Source of the DNA: Lentihominibacter hominis
GTDB taxonomy: Bacteria > Bacillota > Clostridia > Peptostreptococcales > Anaerovoracaceae
Reading direction: 5' to 3'
Assembly (NCBI RefSeq): GCF_014385065.1
Contig: NZ_JACRTA010000002.1
Coordinates: 1-64,000 of the forward strand
DNA length: 64,000 nucleotides
The notes under the pieces are model-generated. The model was not told the DNA's origin, did not search any database, and saw nothing but the letters and a program-made list of their open reading frames with translations. This document shows, piece by piece, positions 55,641 to 63,975 of the stretch; positions within the stretch are counted from its first letter, which is position 1, and the number at the start of each line of letters is the position of its first letter. Position numbers and translations under genes: made by a program.

Positions 55641-56873
55641 ATGGAAAAGAGAGTTGTAGTTACAGGGCTCGGCGTTGTCTCCCCTGTAGGAAACGACATA
55701 GAAACTATGTGGGAATCTATAAAGGCCGGAAAACACGGCATAGGCAGAATTACAAGATTTGATCTTGAAGGACATAAAGTTACTTTAGCTGCTGAGGTAA
55801 AAAATTTTGATTTCGGAGATAAGAGAGCAGCAAGGAGGCTTGATATAGCAGATCAATATGCTCTCGTGGCTGCGAGAGAAGCTGTAGCTGACAGCGGAAT
55901 CGTAAGCGGAGAGAATGTAGATTCTGGCAGATTCGGAGTATATGGCGGTACAGGGATAGGCGGCTTGGCTACTCTTGAAAGCGAAGTTACTAAATGTGTG
56001 AAAAAAGGGACCACTGCAAGGGCGTCGGCTCTTTTAGTACCTATGATGATGCCAAATGCTGTCGCCGGTAATATTTCAATGGAATTTAAAGCAAAGGGAG
56101 CCAGCTTTGGTATTGTATCGGCGTGCGCTGCAGGAACTCATAATATAGGAGAAGCATACAGAAATATTAAACATGGATATAATGATGTTGTGATAGCGGG
56201 AGGAGCTGAATCGGTTCTCGCCCCTGTATCGTTTTCCGGATTTTCCAATATGACAGCTATGAATACTACAACTGATCCTGACAGAGCTTCTATTCCTTTT
56301 GATGAGGATAGAGCTGGGTTTATTCTCGGCGAAGGTGCAGGGTTCCTTATTCTCGAAGAACTCGAACATGCAGAGAAAAGAGGCGCTGAGATATATGCAG
56401 AGATTGTAGGATACGGCGCTACATCTGACGCTTATCATATTACTTCACCTGATCCTGAAGGCGAAGGAGCAGCGAAAGCAATAAAGATGGCAATAGAGGA
56501 TGCCGGAATAACTCCCGATGATGTGAATTATATTAATGCTCACGGTACAGGTACTCCATATAATGATGCTTTTGAAACTATTGCTATAAAAAAGGTGTTC
56601 GGAGAAGATACAAAGGTACCTGTAAGTTCTACTAAGAGCATGACCGGGCATTTGCTGGGAGCAGCAGGCGGACTTGAAGCTGTTATTTGTGCGAAAGCTA
56701 TAGTTGAGAATTTTATCCCGCCGACTGCGGGTCTTCAGAAACAGGATCCTGAATTGGATCTTGATTATGTTCCGAATGTGGGAAGGAAAGCAGAGCTTAA
56801 TTATGTTCTCTCAAACTCTCTCGGTTTTGGCGGACATAATGCAACCCTTATCATGAAAAAATACAATAGATAG
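55641..56873 (+). CDS. fabF: 3-oxoacyl-ACP synthase II FabF
   Basis: 410 residues, thiolase fold. Active-site Cys162 in SACAAGTHN, His in NAHGTGTPYND and His in KSMTGHLLGAAGG give the C-H-H triad. It elongates acyl-ACP with malonyl-ACP. AAGGAGG precedes the ATG. There is no fabH or acpP in this operon, so those must be elsewhere. Confidence 0.96.
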   Translation: MEKRVVVTGLGVVSPVGNDIETMWESIKAGKHGIGRITRFDLEGHKVTLAAEVKNFDFGDKRAARRLDIADQYALVAAREAVADSGIVSGENVDSGRFGVYGGTGIGGLATLESEVTKCVKKGTTARASALLVPMMMPNAVAGNISMEFKAKGASFGIVSACAAGTHNIGEAYRNIKHGYNDVVIAGGAESVLAPVSFSGFSNMTAMNTTTDPDRASIPFDEDRAGFILGEGAGFLILEELEHAEKRGAEIYAEIVGYGATSDAYHITSPDPEGEGAAKAIKMAIEDAGITPDDVNYINAHGTGTPYNDAFETIAIKKVFGEDTKVPVSSTKSMTGHLLGAAGGLEAVICAKAIVENFIPPTAGLQKQDPELDLDYVPNVGRKAELNYVLSNSLGFGGHNATLIMKKYNR

Positions 56874-56888
56874 AAAGAGGTAGCCAAG

Positions 56889-57314
56889 ATGTTGATGGAT
56901 AAAGAACAGATAAAGGAAGTGCTTCCTCACAGAGAGCCGTTCCTTCTTGTAGATCAGGTGGAAGAAATGGAAGTAGGAAAATCCATCGTTGCCACCAAGT
57001 TTGTTACAGCAGATGAGTATTATTTTAAGGGACATTTTCCGGGCAGGCCTATAATGCCCGGAGTCCTCATTGTGGAATCACTGGCGCAGGCCGGAGGAAT
57101 AACTGTGCTTTCTATGCCGGAGAATAAGGGCAAGCTGGCTGTCTTTGGAGCTATAAAGAATGCGAAATTTAAAAAACAAGTGGTTCCGGGAGACACTCTT
57201 ACGCTTAAAGTCAGCATGGAAAGGCTAAGGAGTAATTCAGGCATAGGACTGGCGGAAGCTTATGTCGCAGATGTGCTGGCCTGTAAATGTGAGATAATGT
57301 TTGCCTTCAGTTAG
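56889..57314 (+). CDS. fabZ: 3-hydroxyacyl-ACP dehydratase FabZ
   Basis: 141 residues, single hotdog fold. PHREPFLLVDQV at the N-terminus and active-site His49 and Glu63 in KGHFPGRPIMPGVLIVESLAQ. It dehydrates hydroxyacyl-ACP. AAAGAGGTAG precedes the ATG. It ends 9 bases before the FabT-flavin fusion gene. Confidence 0.96.
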   Translation: MLMDKEQIKEVLPHREPFLLVDQVEEMEVGKSIVATKFVTADEYYFKGHFPGRPIMPGVLIVESLAQAGGITVLSMPENKGKLAVFGAIKNAKFKKQVVPGDTLTLKVSMERLRSNSGIGLAEAYVADVLACKCEIMFAFS

Positions 57315-57323
57315 GAAACCGAC

Positions 57324-58790
57324 ATGGATAGGGAAATAAAAAAACTCAATGATATATTTGTAAATCTTTTCAATACTGTGCTGAGGCTTGAGGAAGAAGC
57401 TATTCAAAATGCGTCTTATGGAGATATTTCCATCACGGAAGTTCATACTTTGGAAGCTGTAGGAACAGGAAGACCCAAAACCATGACTCATATAGCCAAT
57501 ATACTTGGTATAAAGGTCAGTACTCTTACGACAGCTATAAACAGACTTGTAAAAAAGGGATATGCACAGCGTCTGAGAGATGAAAATGACAGACGTATAG
57601 TGAAAGTCAGTCTTACAGAGCGCGGAATGGATGCCGTAAAGGAACATGAGGATTTTCATGAATCCATGATACGTGAAGCTATCGCTCAGATACCGGAGGA
57701 AAGTATAAGACAGTTTGTCTCTTCGGTGGACAATATAAACAATTTTCTGGTGATGAGAAGCAGTATGGCTTACAAGAAAGATACTTCTTTTGAATTGGCT
57801 CCTATGGAGCTGGCCGGAAACCATCTGCCTGTTCCTATAGTACAGGCGGGAATGAGTATAGGTGTCGCCGGCAGCAGTCTGGTGTCCGCTGTAGCTATAG
57901 AAGGAGGGCTTGGCCTTATAGGGACTTCTGAAATAGGATATGGTACGAATGATTATGAAGAGAATCCTCTTAAAGCAAATTTATCAGCTATAGAGAAAAC
58001 TGTGTCTGAGGCGAGAAATATGGTAAAAAAGGCGAAAGGAAAAGGCCTCGTAGGAGCAAGCATCATGTGGAATAATCCTAATGCCGGAGAGTACGTGAAA
58101 GCGGCTATAAGAGGAGGCGCTCAGGTTATAGTAACAAGCGCAGGAGTTCCTAAAAATCTTCCCGAATATTGTTCTGACAGGAAGATTGCACTTATGCCAA
58201 CTATATCATCAAAAAGAGCAGCTTCCGCCATAACAAAAGCTTGGACTCAGAAATACAACAGAACTCCTGACGGATTTATTTTCCAGGGTCCTCTTGCGGC
58301 GGGACTTTTAGGTTTTAAAGAAGAAGAGCTGGAGAAAGCTACGGGGGACAGGTATAAAATAATAGCAGAAATAAAAGCAGAGCTTGCTAAACTTGAAAAT
58401 TGCCCTCTTATAGTAGGAGGAGGGATATTTCACAAATCAGATGCAGAAAAGGTATACAGATATGGAGCCGATGGGATCCTAATGGGAACGAGATTTGTTA
58501 CCACTGAAGAATGTGATGCCTCTGATGAGTACAAAAAGCTGTATTTGAACTGCACTGAAAATGATGTTACAATAATCAGAAGTCCTATGAAAACATCAGT
58601 GAGAGTAATGAAAAATTCTTTTTCCGATATGTTGGCAAGTACAGGAAAAGATCAGTATGATATAATAGGCGCAGTTAAACGTGGTGTTTGTGGAGATTAC
58701 GATAGCGGACTGATTTTTTGCAGCGCCGGTGTGGACGGGATCCGAAAAATAGATACCGTAAAAGATGTTTTCAGGGAATTTATTACTTAA
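57324..58790 (+). CDS. Fusion of FabT-like MarR repressor and degenerate FabK/nitronate-monooxygenase domain
   Basis: 488 residues in one unbroken frame. Residues 1-148 are a MarR winged helix of the FabT type: SITEVHTLEAVG, KTMTHIANILGIKVSTLTTAINRLVKKGY and a DENDRRIVKVSLTERG wing. Residues 168-488 are a TIM-barrel flavin domain like FabK and nitronate monooxygenases. FMN-binding parts remain (VPIVQAGMSIGVAGSSLVSAV, VGGGIFHKSDA, GADGILMGTRFVTTEECD). The catalytic segment, usually EGPLAGGHLGF or EGTEAGGHIG, reads FQGPLAAGLLGF (about 320-331), so the Glu and His are lost. The barrel is therefore likely a ligand or redox sensor controlling the repressor. GGAAACCGAC is a weak ribosome site; coupling to fabZ is likely. 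Confidence 0.88.
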   Translation: MDREIKKLNDIFVNLFNTVLRLEEEAIQNASYGDISITEVHTLEAVGTGRPKTMTHIANILGIKVSTLTTAINRLVKKGYAQRLRDENDRRIVKVSLTERGMDAVKEHEDFHESMIREAIAQIPEESIRQFVSSVDNINNFLVMRSSMAYKKDTSFELAPMELAGNHLPVPIVQAGMSIGVAGSSLVSAVAIEGGLGLIGTSEIGYGTNDYEENPLKANLSAIEKTVSEARNMVKKAKGKGLVGASIMWNNPNAGEYVKAAIRGGAQVIVTSAGVPKNLPEYCSDRKIALMPTISSKRAASAITKAWTQKYNRTPDGFIFQGPLAAGLLGFKEEELEKATGDRYKIIAEIKAELAKLENCPLIVGGGIFHKSDAEKVYRYGADGILMGTRFVTTEECDASDEYKKLYLNCTENDVTIIRSPMKTSVRVMKNSFSDMLASTGKDQYDIIGAVKRGVCGDYDSGLIFCSAGVDGIRKIDTVKDVFREFIT

Positions 58791-58805
58791 ATAAGGAGAT
58801 TTTCC

Positions 58806-61800
58806 ATGCTTAATATCTATTACGGCGGAGAACAGACAGATAGAGAAAAATTTATATTTGAACATATGAAAGGCAATACCTTGCTGCTTGTACCGGATCA
58901 GTTTTCCCTGCAGGCCGAAAGGGATGCCTTTTTTTATCTTAAGAAAAACAGTCTCATAGATCTTCGAGTCATAGATTTTTCTACTCTCGGTCATAAGGTG
59001 ATAAGGCAAGCAGGAGGCAAAACTCCTGATCTTGTAGATAAATACGGAAGGCATATGCTCCTTACAAAGATCGTGTCAAAAATGGAGGACAGGCTTAATA
59101 TTTACAAAGGACTTAATTGGAAAAGTTCTTTTATAGAGATGCTCAACAGCGTCATCTCTGAGATGAAACGATATGATATTTCTGAAGAAGATCTTGAAAG
59201 AACTCTTGACTTGCTTGACGATAACAGTTATCTGAAATACAAGCTCAGCGATATTCTCACTATATACAGAGCTTATCAACAGCAGATACAGGGAAAATAT
59301 CTTGATTCAGAGGATTATATAACATTTTATGGCGATAAGATCCTTGAGGCTCCGATAGTACGTGAATCAGAGGTATGGATATATGGGTTTGATACGTTTA
59401 CTCCGAAAAATTTTCTGGTGATAGAGCGCCTTCTGAGAGCTTCCAGAGGGGTCAATGTTGTTATGACATATGAAAAGGATAATGAAATATTTTATCTTAC
59501 AGGATATGTTATGAGACAGCTTTCTGAACTGGCAGAGAAGGCTGGGATATCTTCTGCCATAAAGAGCATAAGCGGAAAACCGAGGGAAACTGTGTGGAGT
59601 CATAGGGGAATTCCGGCTCCTGTTACACTTGTGTCAGCCTCAAATATGTATACGGAGGCTGACAGGGCGGCAGCATATATTCTTAAATTGGTAAGGGAGA
59701 AAGGCTATAAATTCGGAGATATAGTCGTGGTGTGTAATGATACTGATATCAGGGGCGGTATTTTAAGGAGAACTTTCATGAGATGGGGGATACCGGTTTT
59801 TATGGATAAAAAACGTAAAGTCCTGCATCATCAGGCTGTAAGTTTTCTTCTGGCTCTTATGGAAGTGATTGCAAAAGGTTATCGTGATGACGCTTTGATG
59901 AGACTTGTAAAGTCCGGGATAATGGATTTTAATGATGATGAGAAGGAGCTTCTTGAAAATTATGTGAAGCAATTTAGGATACGTGGTTTCGCATGGAAAA
60001 AAATTTTTTCCAAGGGTACTGATACATATAGCGCAGAGGATCTTAATAAAATCAATGATTTGAGACAATATGTGGTAGATATGGTTGAGAAGGCCAGACT
60101 TTGTATGGGAGGGCGCAATACTGCCGGAGATAAAATAAGAGGTCTTTATGATTTCCTTGAAAAGGATTTTGCCATGACAGAAAGACTGGAAGAGATAATC
60201 AGAAGGCAGGAGGATATGGGGCTTGCAGAAAGCGCCGCTGAGACATCTCAGAGTTGGGATGTGATATGTAATATATTTGATCAGATCGTTGAGATAATAG
60301 GAAACGAGAAAAGCTCCAATGAAGAGCTTCTGAGTCTTATGACTTCCGGGTTTGAAGATGTTGAAATAGGTTTGGTCCCTGTGAGTCCTGACTGTGTATT
60401 GATTGGAACATTGCAGAGAACAAGGCTTAGCCGTTTGAAAGCTCTGCTGGTTGTAGGAGCCAACGAAGGTGTACTGCCTTTAAACAGAAATGATGAGGGG
60501 CTTTTAAGTGAGCATGAAAAAGCGATTCTTCAGTCAATGGATTTGGAAATTTCGAAAAGGGATGAGATCGTAAAGCAAGAGGAACAATTGGCTGTTTTAA
60601 GAACATTATATCTACCTGAGGAATATCTTTATGTCAGCTGCAGCGGAGTGGATGAAAAGGGTGAAGAAAGCAGACCGTCAGAGGTTTTTACAGAATTAAA
60701 AAAATATCTTCAAAAGATGAATGGTGGCGAAAGTGAGGAAAGTATATCGGTTTTTGGTGATCTTTCTGATTCTGATTGTTTTCTGGATAAAATAACGTCG
60801 AAAGAGGGGACATTGTCTTATATGGCTGATGCTCTTAGAGAATATCATGACGGAGGGCAGATAGATACCGGGTGGCTTCAGGTTATGAACTGGTATGAAG
60901 ATAAAGAAGACGCTGATTTTAAACGTGTTAAAAAAGGGATGCTTTTTGACAATAAAATGGAAATGCTGGGAAATGATTTTGCTGATAGTTTGTATCGAGG
61001 GGAACGGGCTATGTTGGAAGTCAGCTCTTCAAGATTGGAACAATACAGTAAATGTCCTTTTGCTCATTTTATCATGTACGGTCTCAGAGCAGAGCAGATA
61101 AGAGTATATGAGATGGGAGCAAGAGAAATAGGTGATATCTATCACAGATGCCTCATGAAGCTATCTCAGAATTTGACACCTGACAGAAAGAGCGGTATGT
61201 CGGTAAATGATGAAGTTTCCCCATGGATGACTATAACTCAGGATGAGTGTTTTGATCAGATAGAGGAAATTATAAAAAATGATTTACTTTCTTACAGAGA
61301 GGGAATTCTTATTTCCGGAAAAGAGGAAGAATACAGAACAGAGAGAATAGCTGAGATATGCTCAAGGATAGCATGGTCTATGATACAGCAGGTGAGAAAA
61401 GGCAATATTAAAGCGATGCGGTTTGAGTATCCTTTTGGTTCAGGAAAAGATTTGCCCCCTGTAAAAGTGGATATAGGAGAGCAGCAAGTATTCATACAGG
61501 GTAAGATAGACAGACTTGATATTATAGAGGGTGAAACAGATGCAGTTAGGATAATAGATTATAAGACAGGTGATGATTCTATAGATCCGGAACATTTTAT
61601 AAAAGGGTATAAACTTCAGCTTATGGTATATCTGAAAGCAGCGCTGGAATCATCATATGAGGCTGCTCAGCCTGCGGGTATATTTTATTTTAAGATAAAG
61701 GATATAGATATGGACGCTGATACAACTTCTATACCTCAAGATTCTGAGGATTTTGAGCGTAAGATAGCCGATGCCTATAAGCTTGAGGGAATATTGCTCG

Positions 61801-62135
61801 ATGATGAAAGTGTGATAAATTCTATGGACACAGAGATAAATGGAGCATCCCACGTAATTCCGGTAAAGGTGAGCAGGAAAGAGGGGAGATATGTTTCGTC
61901 TTCAGGAGGATACCTTATGTCAAAGGATGAATTTCGAAATCTGTATCAGCAGGTAGATATGCAGGTGAAACGTATATGCAGGGAACTGTGTGAAGGGAAA
62001 ATAGACATAAAGCCAAAGCGGGAAGGGAAAAGAGATATGGAGGGGAATTTCAAAACCGCATGCAAATATTGCAGTTATAAAAGTATATGTATGTTTGATA
62101 CTTCTTTTGATGGATGCCGGTATGACCCAGTATGA
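58806..62135 (+). CDS. addB: AddB helicase-nuclease subunit
   Basis: 1109 residues, similar in size to AddB/RexB. The C-terminal nuclease has DYKTGDDS with an Asp-x-Lys core. Four iron-sulfur cysteines are visible: Cys750 (SKCPFAH) and Cys1086, 1089, 1095, with the same 3 and 6 spacing as in Bacillus AddB. The N-terminus YYGGEQTDREK lacks a good Walker A, so helicase ATPase activity on this subunit is doubtful, as in RexB-type proteins. It processes DNA ends for recombination with AddA. AAGGAGA precedes the ATG. No addA follows. Confidence 0.93.
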   Translation: MLNIYYGGEQTDREKFIFEHMKGNTLLLVPDQFSLQAERDAFFYLKKNSLIDLRVIDFSTLGHKVIRQAGGKTPDLVDKYGRHMLLTKIVSKMEDRLNIYKGLNWKSSFIEMLNSVISEMKRYDISEEDLERTLDLLDDNSYLKYKLSDILTIYRAYQQQIQGKYLDSEDYITFYGDKILEAPIVRESEVWIYGFDTFTPKNFLVIERLLRASRGVNVVMTYEKDNEIFYLTGYVMRQLSELAEKAGISSAIKSISGKPRETVWSHRGIPAPVTLVSASNMYTEADRAAAYILKLVREKGYKFGDIVVVCNDTDIRGGILRRTFMRWGIPVFMDKKRKVLHHQAVSFLLALMEVIAKGYRDDALMRLVKSGIMDFNDDEKELLENYVKQFRIRGFAWKKIFSKGTDTYSAEDLNKINDLRQYVVDMVEKARLCMGGRNTAGDKIRGLYDFLEKDFAMTERLEEIIRRQEDMGLAESAAETSQSWDVICNIFDQIVEIIGNEKSSNEELLSLMTSGFEDVEIGLVPVSPDCVLIGTLQRTRLSRLKALLVVGANEGVLPLNRNDEGLLSEHEKAILQSMDLEISKRDEIVKQEEQLAVLRTLYLPEEYLYVSCSGVDEKGEESRPSEVFTELKKYLQKMNGGESEESISVFGDLSDSDCFLDKITSKEGTLSYMADALREYHDGGQIDTGWLQVMNWYEDKEDADFKRVKKGMLFDNKMEMLGNDFADSLYRGERAMLEVSSSRLEQYSKCPFAHFIMYGLRAEQIRVYEMGAREIGDIYHRCLMKLSQNLTPDRKSGMSVNDEVSPWMTITQDECFDQIEEIIKNDLLSYREGILISGKEEEYRTERIAEICSRIAWSMIQQVRKGNIKAMRFEYPFGSGKDLPPVKVDIGEQQVFIQGKIDRLDIIEGETDAVRIIDYKTGDDSIDPEHFIKGYKLQLMVYLKAALESSYEAAQPAGIFYFKIKDIDMDADTTSIPQDSEDFERKIADAYKLEGILLDDESVINSMDTEINGASHVIPVKVSRKEGRYVSSSGGYLMSKDEFRNLYQQVDMQVKRICRELCEGKIDIKPKREGKRDMEGNFKTACKYCSYKSICMFDTSFDGCRYDPV

Positions 62136-62176
62136 TATAAAAGTTTTCTTTACGATGAAAATTTTTGTCTGTCAGC

Positions 62177-62205
62177 TTGACGTTATATTTAACACATAGT
62201 AAAAT
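62177..62205 (+). promoter_or_regulatory. Promoter of the tRNA-Thr/tRNA-Ala pair
   Basis: TTGACG (62177-62182), 17 bases, TAAAAT (62200-62205). Confidence 0.65.
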
Positions 62206-62226
62206 GTCATTATACTTTTGCGGTAA

Positions 62227-62302
62227 GCCACTGTAGCTCATCTGGCAGAGCAGCACATTCGTAACGTGCAGGTGGCCGGTTCGACCCCGGCCAGTGGCTC
62301 CA
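62227..62302 (+). tRNA. tRNA-Thr (anticodon CGT)
   Basis: Acceptor GCCACTG pairs with CAGTGGC, followed by T and an encoded CCA. The anticodon loop TTCGTAA carries CGT, and the T-arm is GGCCGGTTCGACCCCGGCC. Confidence 0.92.
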
Positions 62303-62305
62303 TGA

Positions 62306-62381
62306 GGGGCATTGGCGCAGCTGGGAGCGCGCATGACTGGCAGTCATGAGGTCAGGGGTTCGATCCCCCTATGCTCCACCA
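62306..62381 (+). tRNA. tRNA-Ala (anticodon GGC), attachment site of a mobile element
   Basis: Acceptor GGGGCAT pairs with ATGCTCC (one G-T), A, encoded CCA. Anticodon loop CTGGCAG (GGC). It lies 3 bases after tRNA-Thr. Its 3' 30 bases are also the end of the recombinase gene on the other strand, so this tRNA 3' end is the likely att site. Confidence 0.93.
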
Positions 62382-63818
62382 ATCAGTAGTTTGGTCGAAC
62401 TCTATCAGATCGGTAGTTTTCAAGCCGTCAGTATCGCCGATATTGAATTGGATAATAACATTGCCATCTGATAGAACGACCTTATACACAAATGCCTCGA
62501 GGATTCGCTTTTTAGTAGTTTCCTCGTCATCAAAATAAAAACCATCAAGGAAAACTTGCAGACCTGCTTTTATCGCTTCAAGTGATAATGTAGGTCCTTT
62601 TTTATTGGCTGCAATTTCCATCTTTAAGTCAGCTTTCTGTGCTTCCAATTCATCCAGTTTATCAAGCAGAGCCGTGGAGTCAGGTCTGTTGGCAAGAGCG
62701 TTGGTTATATTGTTTATCTGACGGGTAACATCTCTCAAAGCTTTTGTCTGGGCTTCTGTGGTCTCGTCTGCTGTGTTTTCGTTATTTTGCAATATAAATA
62801 GCTTATTTGCTAAGTTATCAAGCTCTGCGGGATCATTAAAGGTTGATTTTACCTGCTCGACAATAAAGTTTTCCAACTTCTCACGAGATATATTTTTTCT
62901 ACATTTATTCTTACACTTGTAATAGTAATGCATGGTACCGGTTTTACTTGTACCACTGGTTCCCGACATTTTTTCGCCGCAAGCAGCGCAGTAAAGTTTT
63001 CCGCTTAATAAAAATTCACCCTTGGCGGTGTATGGTTTTTTCGTTGTTTTCATTTTCTTTTGCACCTTATAAAATAAACTATCATCCATAATTCTTGGTA
63101 CTGCATTTTCAATCTCTGTCTCCCCATGAGTGTAAGTACCGATATATAATTTGTTTCTTAATATTCTTTTTATAGCGTCAGTCTTATATTCGTTTCCGGC
63201 AGGAGTTCTGATTCCATTTCTGGACAGGTACCTGCTAAGGGAAGCATAGTTATCTCCAGCTAAATACTTTTTATAAACCTCTACAACATATGGCGTAGTC
63301 TTTGGATCTATCTCGAAGTCTTTGTCTTCTGTGATGATATATCCGAGAGGTTTTACAAAGCCGCCGAGCCACTTAGCTTTCATTTCAGATTCACGCATTC
63401 CACGCTTTATCTTTCTGGAAAGTTCCTCTGAATAGTATTGCGCCCAGCCCTCCATGAGAGCTTCCATCAATATACCTTCGGGCCCATCAGGGATATTTTC
63501 AGCTGCGTAACATATCTTTATGCCAAGGTCAGCCAGTTTCTTTTTATAGATGGCAGAGTCATATTTGCTTCTTGAAAATCTATCTGTTGAATATACCACA
63601 AGCACGTCAAAAAGACCTTGCTCGGCATCGTTTATCATTCTTTGGAACTCAGGTCTTTTGTCCGTTTTTCCCGATATATGTCTGTCCGCATAGTGACCTA
63701 TATATGAGAATCCTTTATTTTTTATGTATTGTTCGCAGGTACGGAGCTGGCCGTCTATGGACTGGTCTGTCTGATTAGGACCTGCTGAGTACCGTGCGTA
63801 TATTACTGCTCTTGTCAT
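62352..63818 (-). CDS. Large serine recombinase (integrase) of a mobile element
   Basis: 488 residues from ATG 63818 (AGGGGTAAC upstream; the frame continues to 63986 without support). The catalytic domain has Ser11 in VIYARYS, the GQ...C segment and the STDRFSRSKYD Arg. Next come the recombinase domain (about 155-260), a zinc ribbon with CAACG and CKNKC (about 285-310), and a coiled coil (about 350-420). It catalyses site-specific integration and excision. Its last nine codons and stop lie inside tRNA-Ala. This suggests an element integrated at the tRNA 3' end that extends to the right beyond the window. Confidence 0.9.
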   Translation of the reverse strand: MTRAVIYARYSAGPNQTDQSIDGQLRTCEQYIKNKGFSYIGHYADRHISGKTDKRPEFQRMINDAEQGLFDVLVVYSTDRFSRSKYDSAIYKKKLADLGIKICYAAENIPDGPEGILMEALMEGWAQYYSEELSRKIKRGMRESEMKAKWLGGFVKPLGYIITEDKDFEIDPKTTPYVVEVYKKYLAGDNYASLSRYLSRNGIRTPAGNEYKTDAIKRILRNKLYIGTYTHGETEIENAVPRIMDDSLFYKVQKKMKTTKKPYTAKGEFLLSGKLYCAACGEKMSGTSGTSKTGTMHYYYKCKNKCRKNISREKLENFIVEQVKSTFNDPAELDNLANKLFILQNNENTADETTEAQTKALRDVTRQINNITNALANRPDSTALLDKLDELEAQKADLKMEIAANKKGPTLSLEAIKAGLQVFLDGFYFDDEETTKKRILEAFVYKVVLSDGNVIIQFNIGDTDGLKTTDLIEFDQTTDWWSIGGSNP

Positions 63819-63872
63819 GTTGTTACCCCTAAAAGCGGGTATAAAAATACCCGGGTTGTAATTTCCGGTCGA

Positions 63873-63912
63873 GCATGATACAATTTGTTTGTGAGACAGG
63901 ACTGTATCATGC
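63873..63912 (-). promoter_or_regulatory. Inverted repeat upstream of the recombinase gene
   Basis: GCATGATACA and TGTATCATGC (63873-63882, 63903-63912) form a perfect 10-bp inverted repeat with a 20-base spacer, 55 to 95 bases before the start. It may be an operator for an element repressor or a leader hairpin. Confidence 0.5.
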
Positions 63913-63924
63913 AGCCCTACAAAT

Positions 63925-63975
63925 GAGCCCCACACGCCTCTCAACGATGCGAACCACGTGGGGTCTTTTGATTTA
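63925..63975. other. Hairpin near the right end of the window
   Basis: CCCCAC and GTGGGG with a spacer form a stem followed on the plus strand by TCTTTTGATTT, a weak terminator-like signal. The rest of 63819-64000 shows no gene. Confidence 0.4.
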
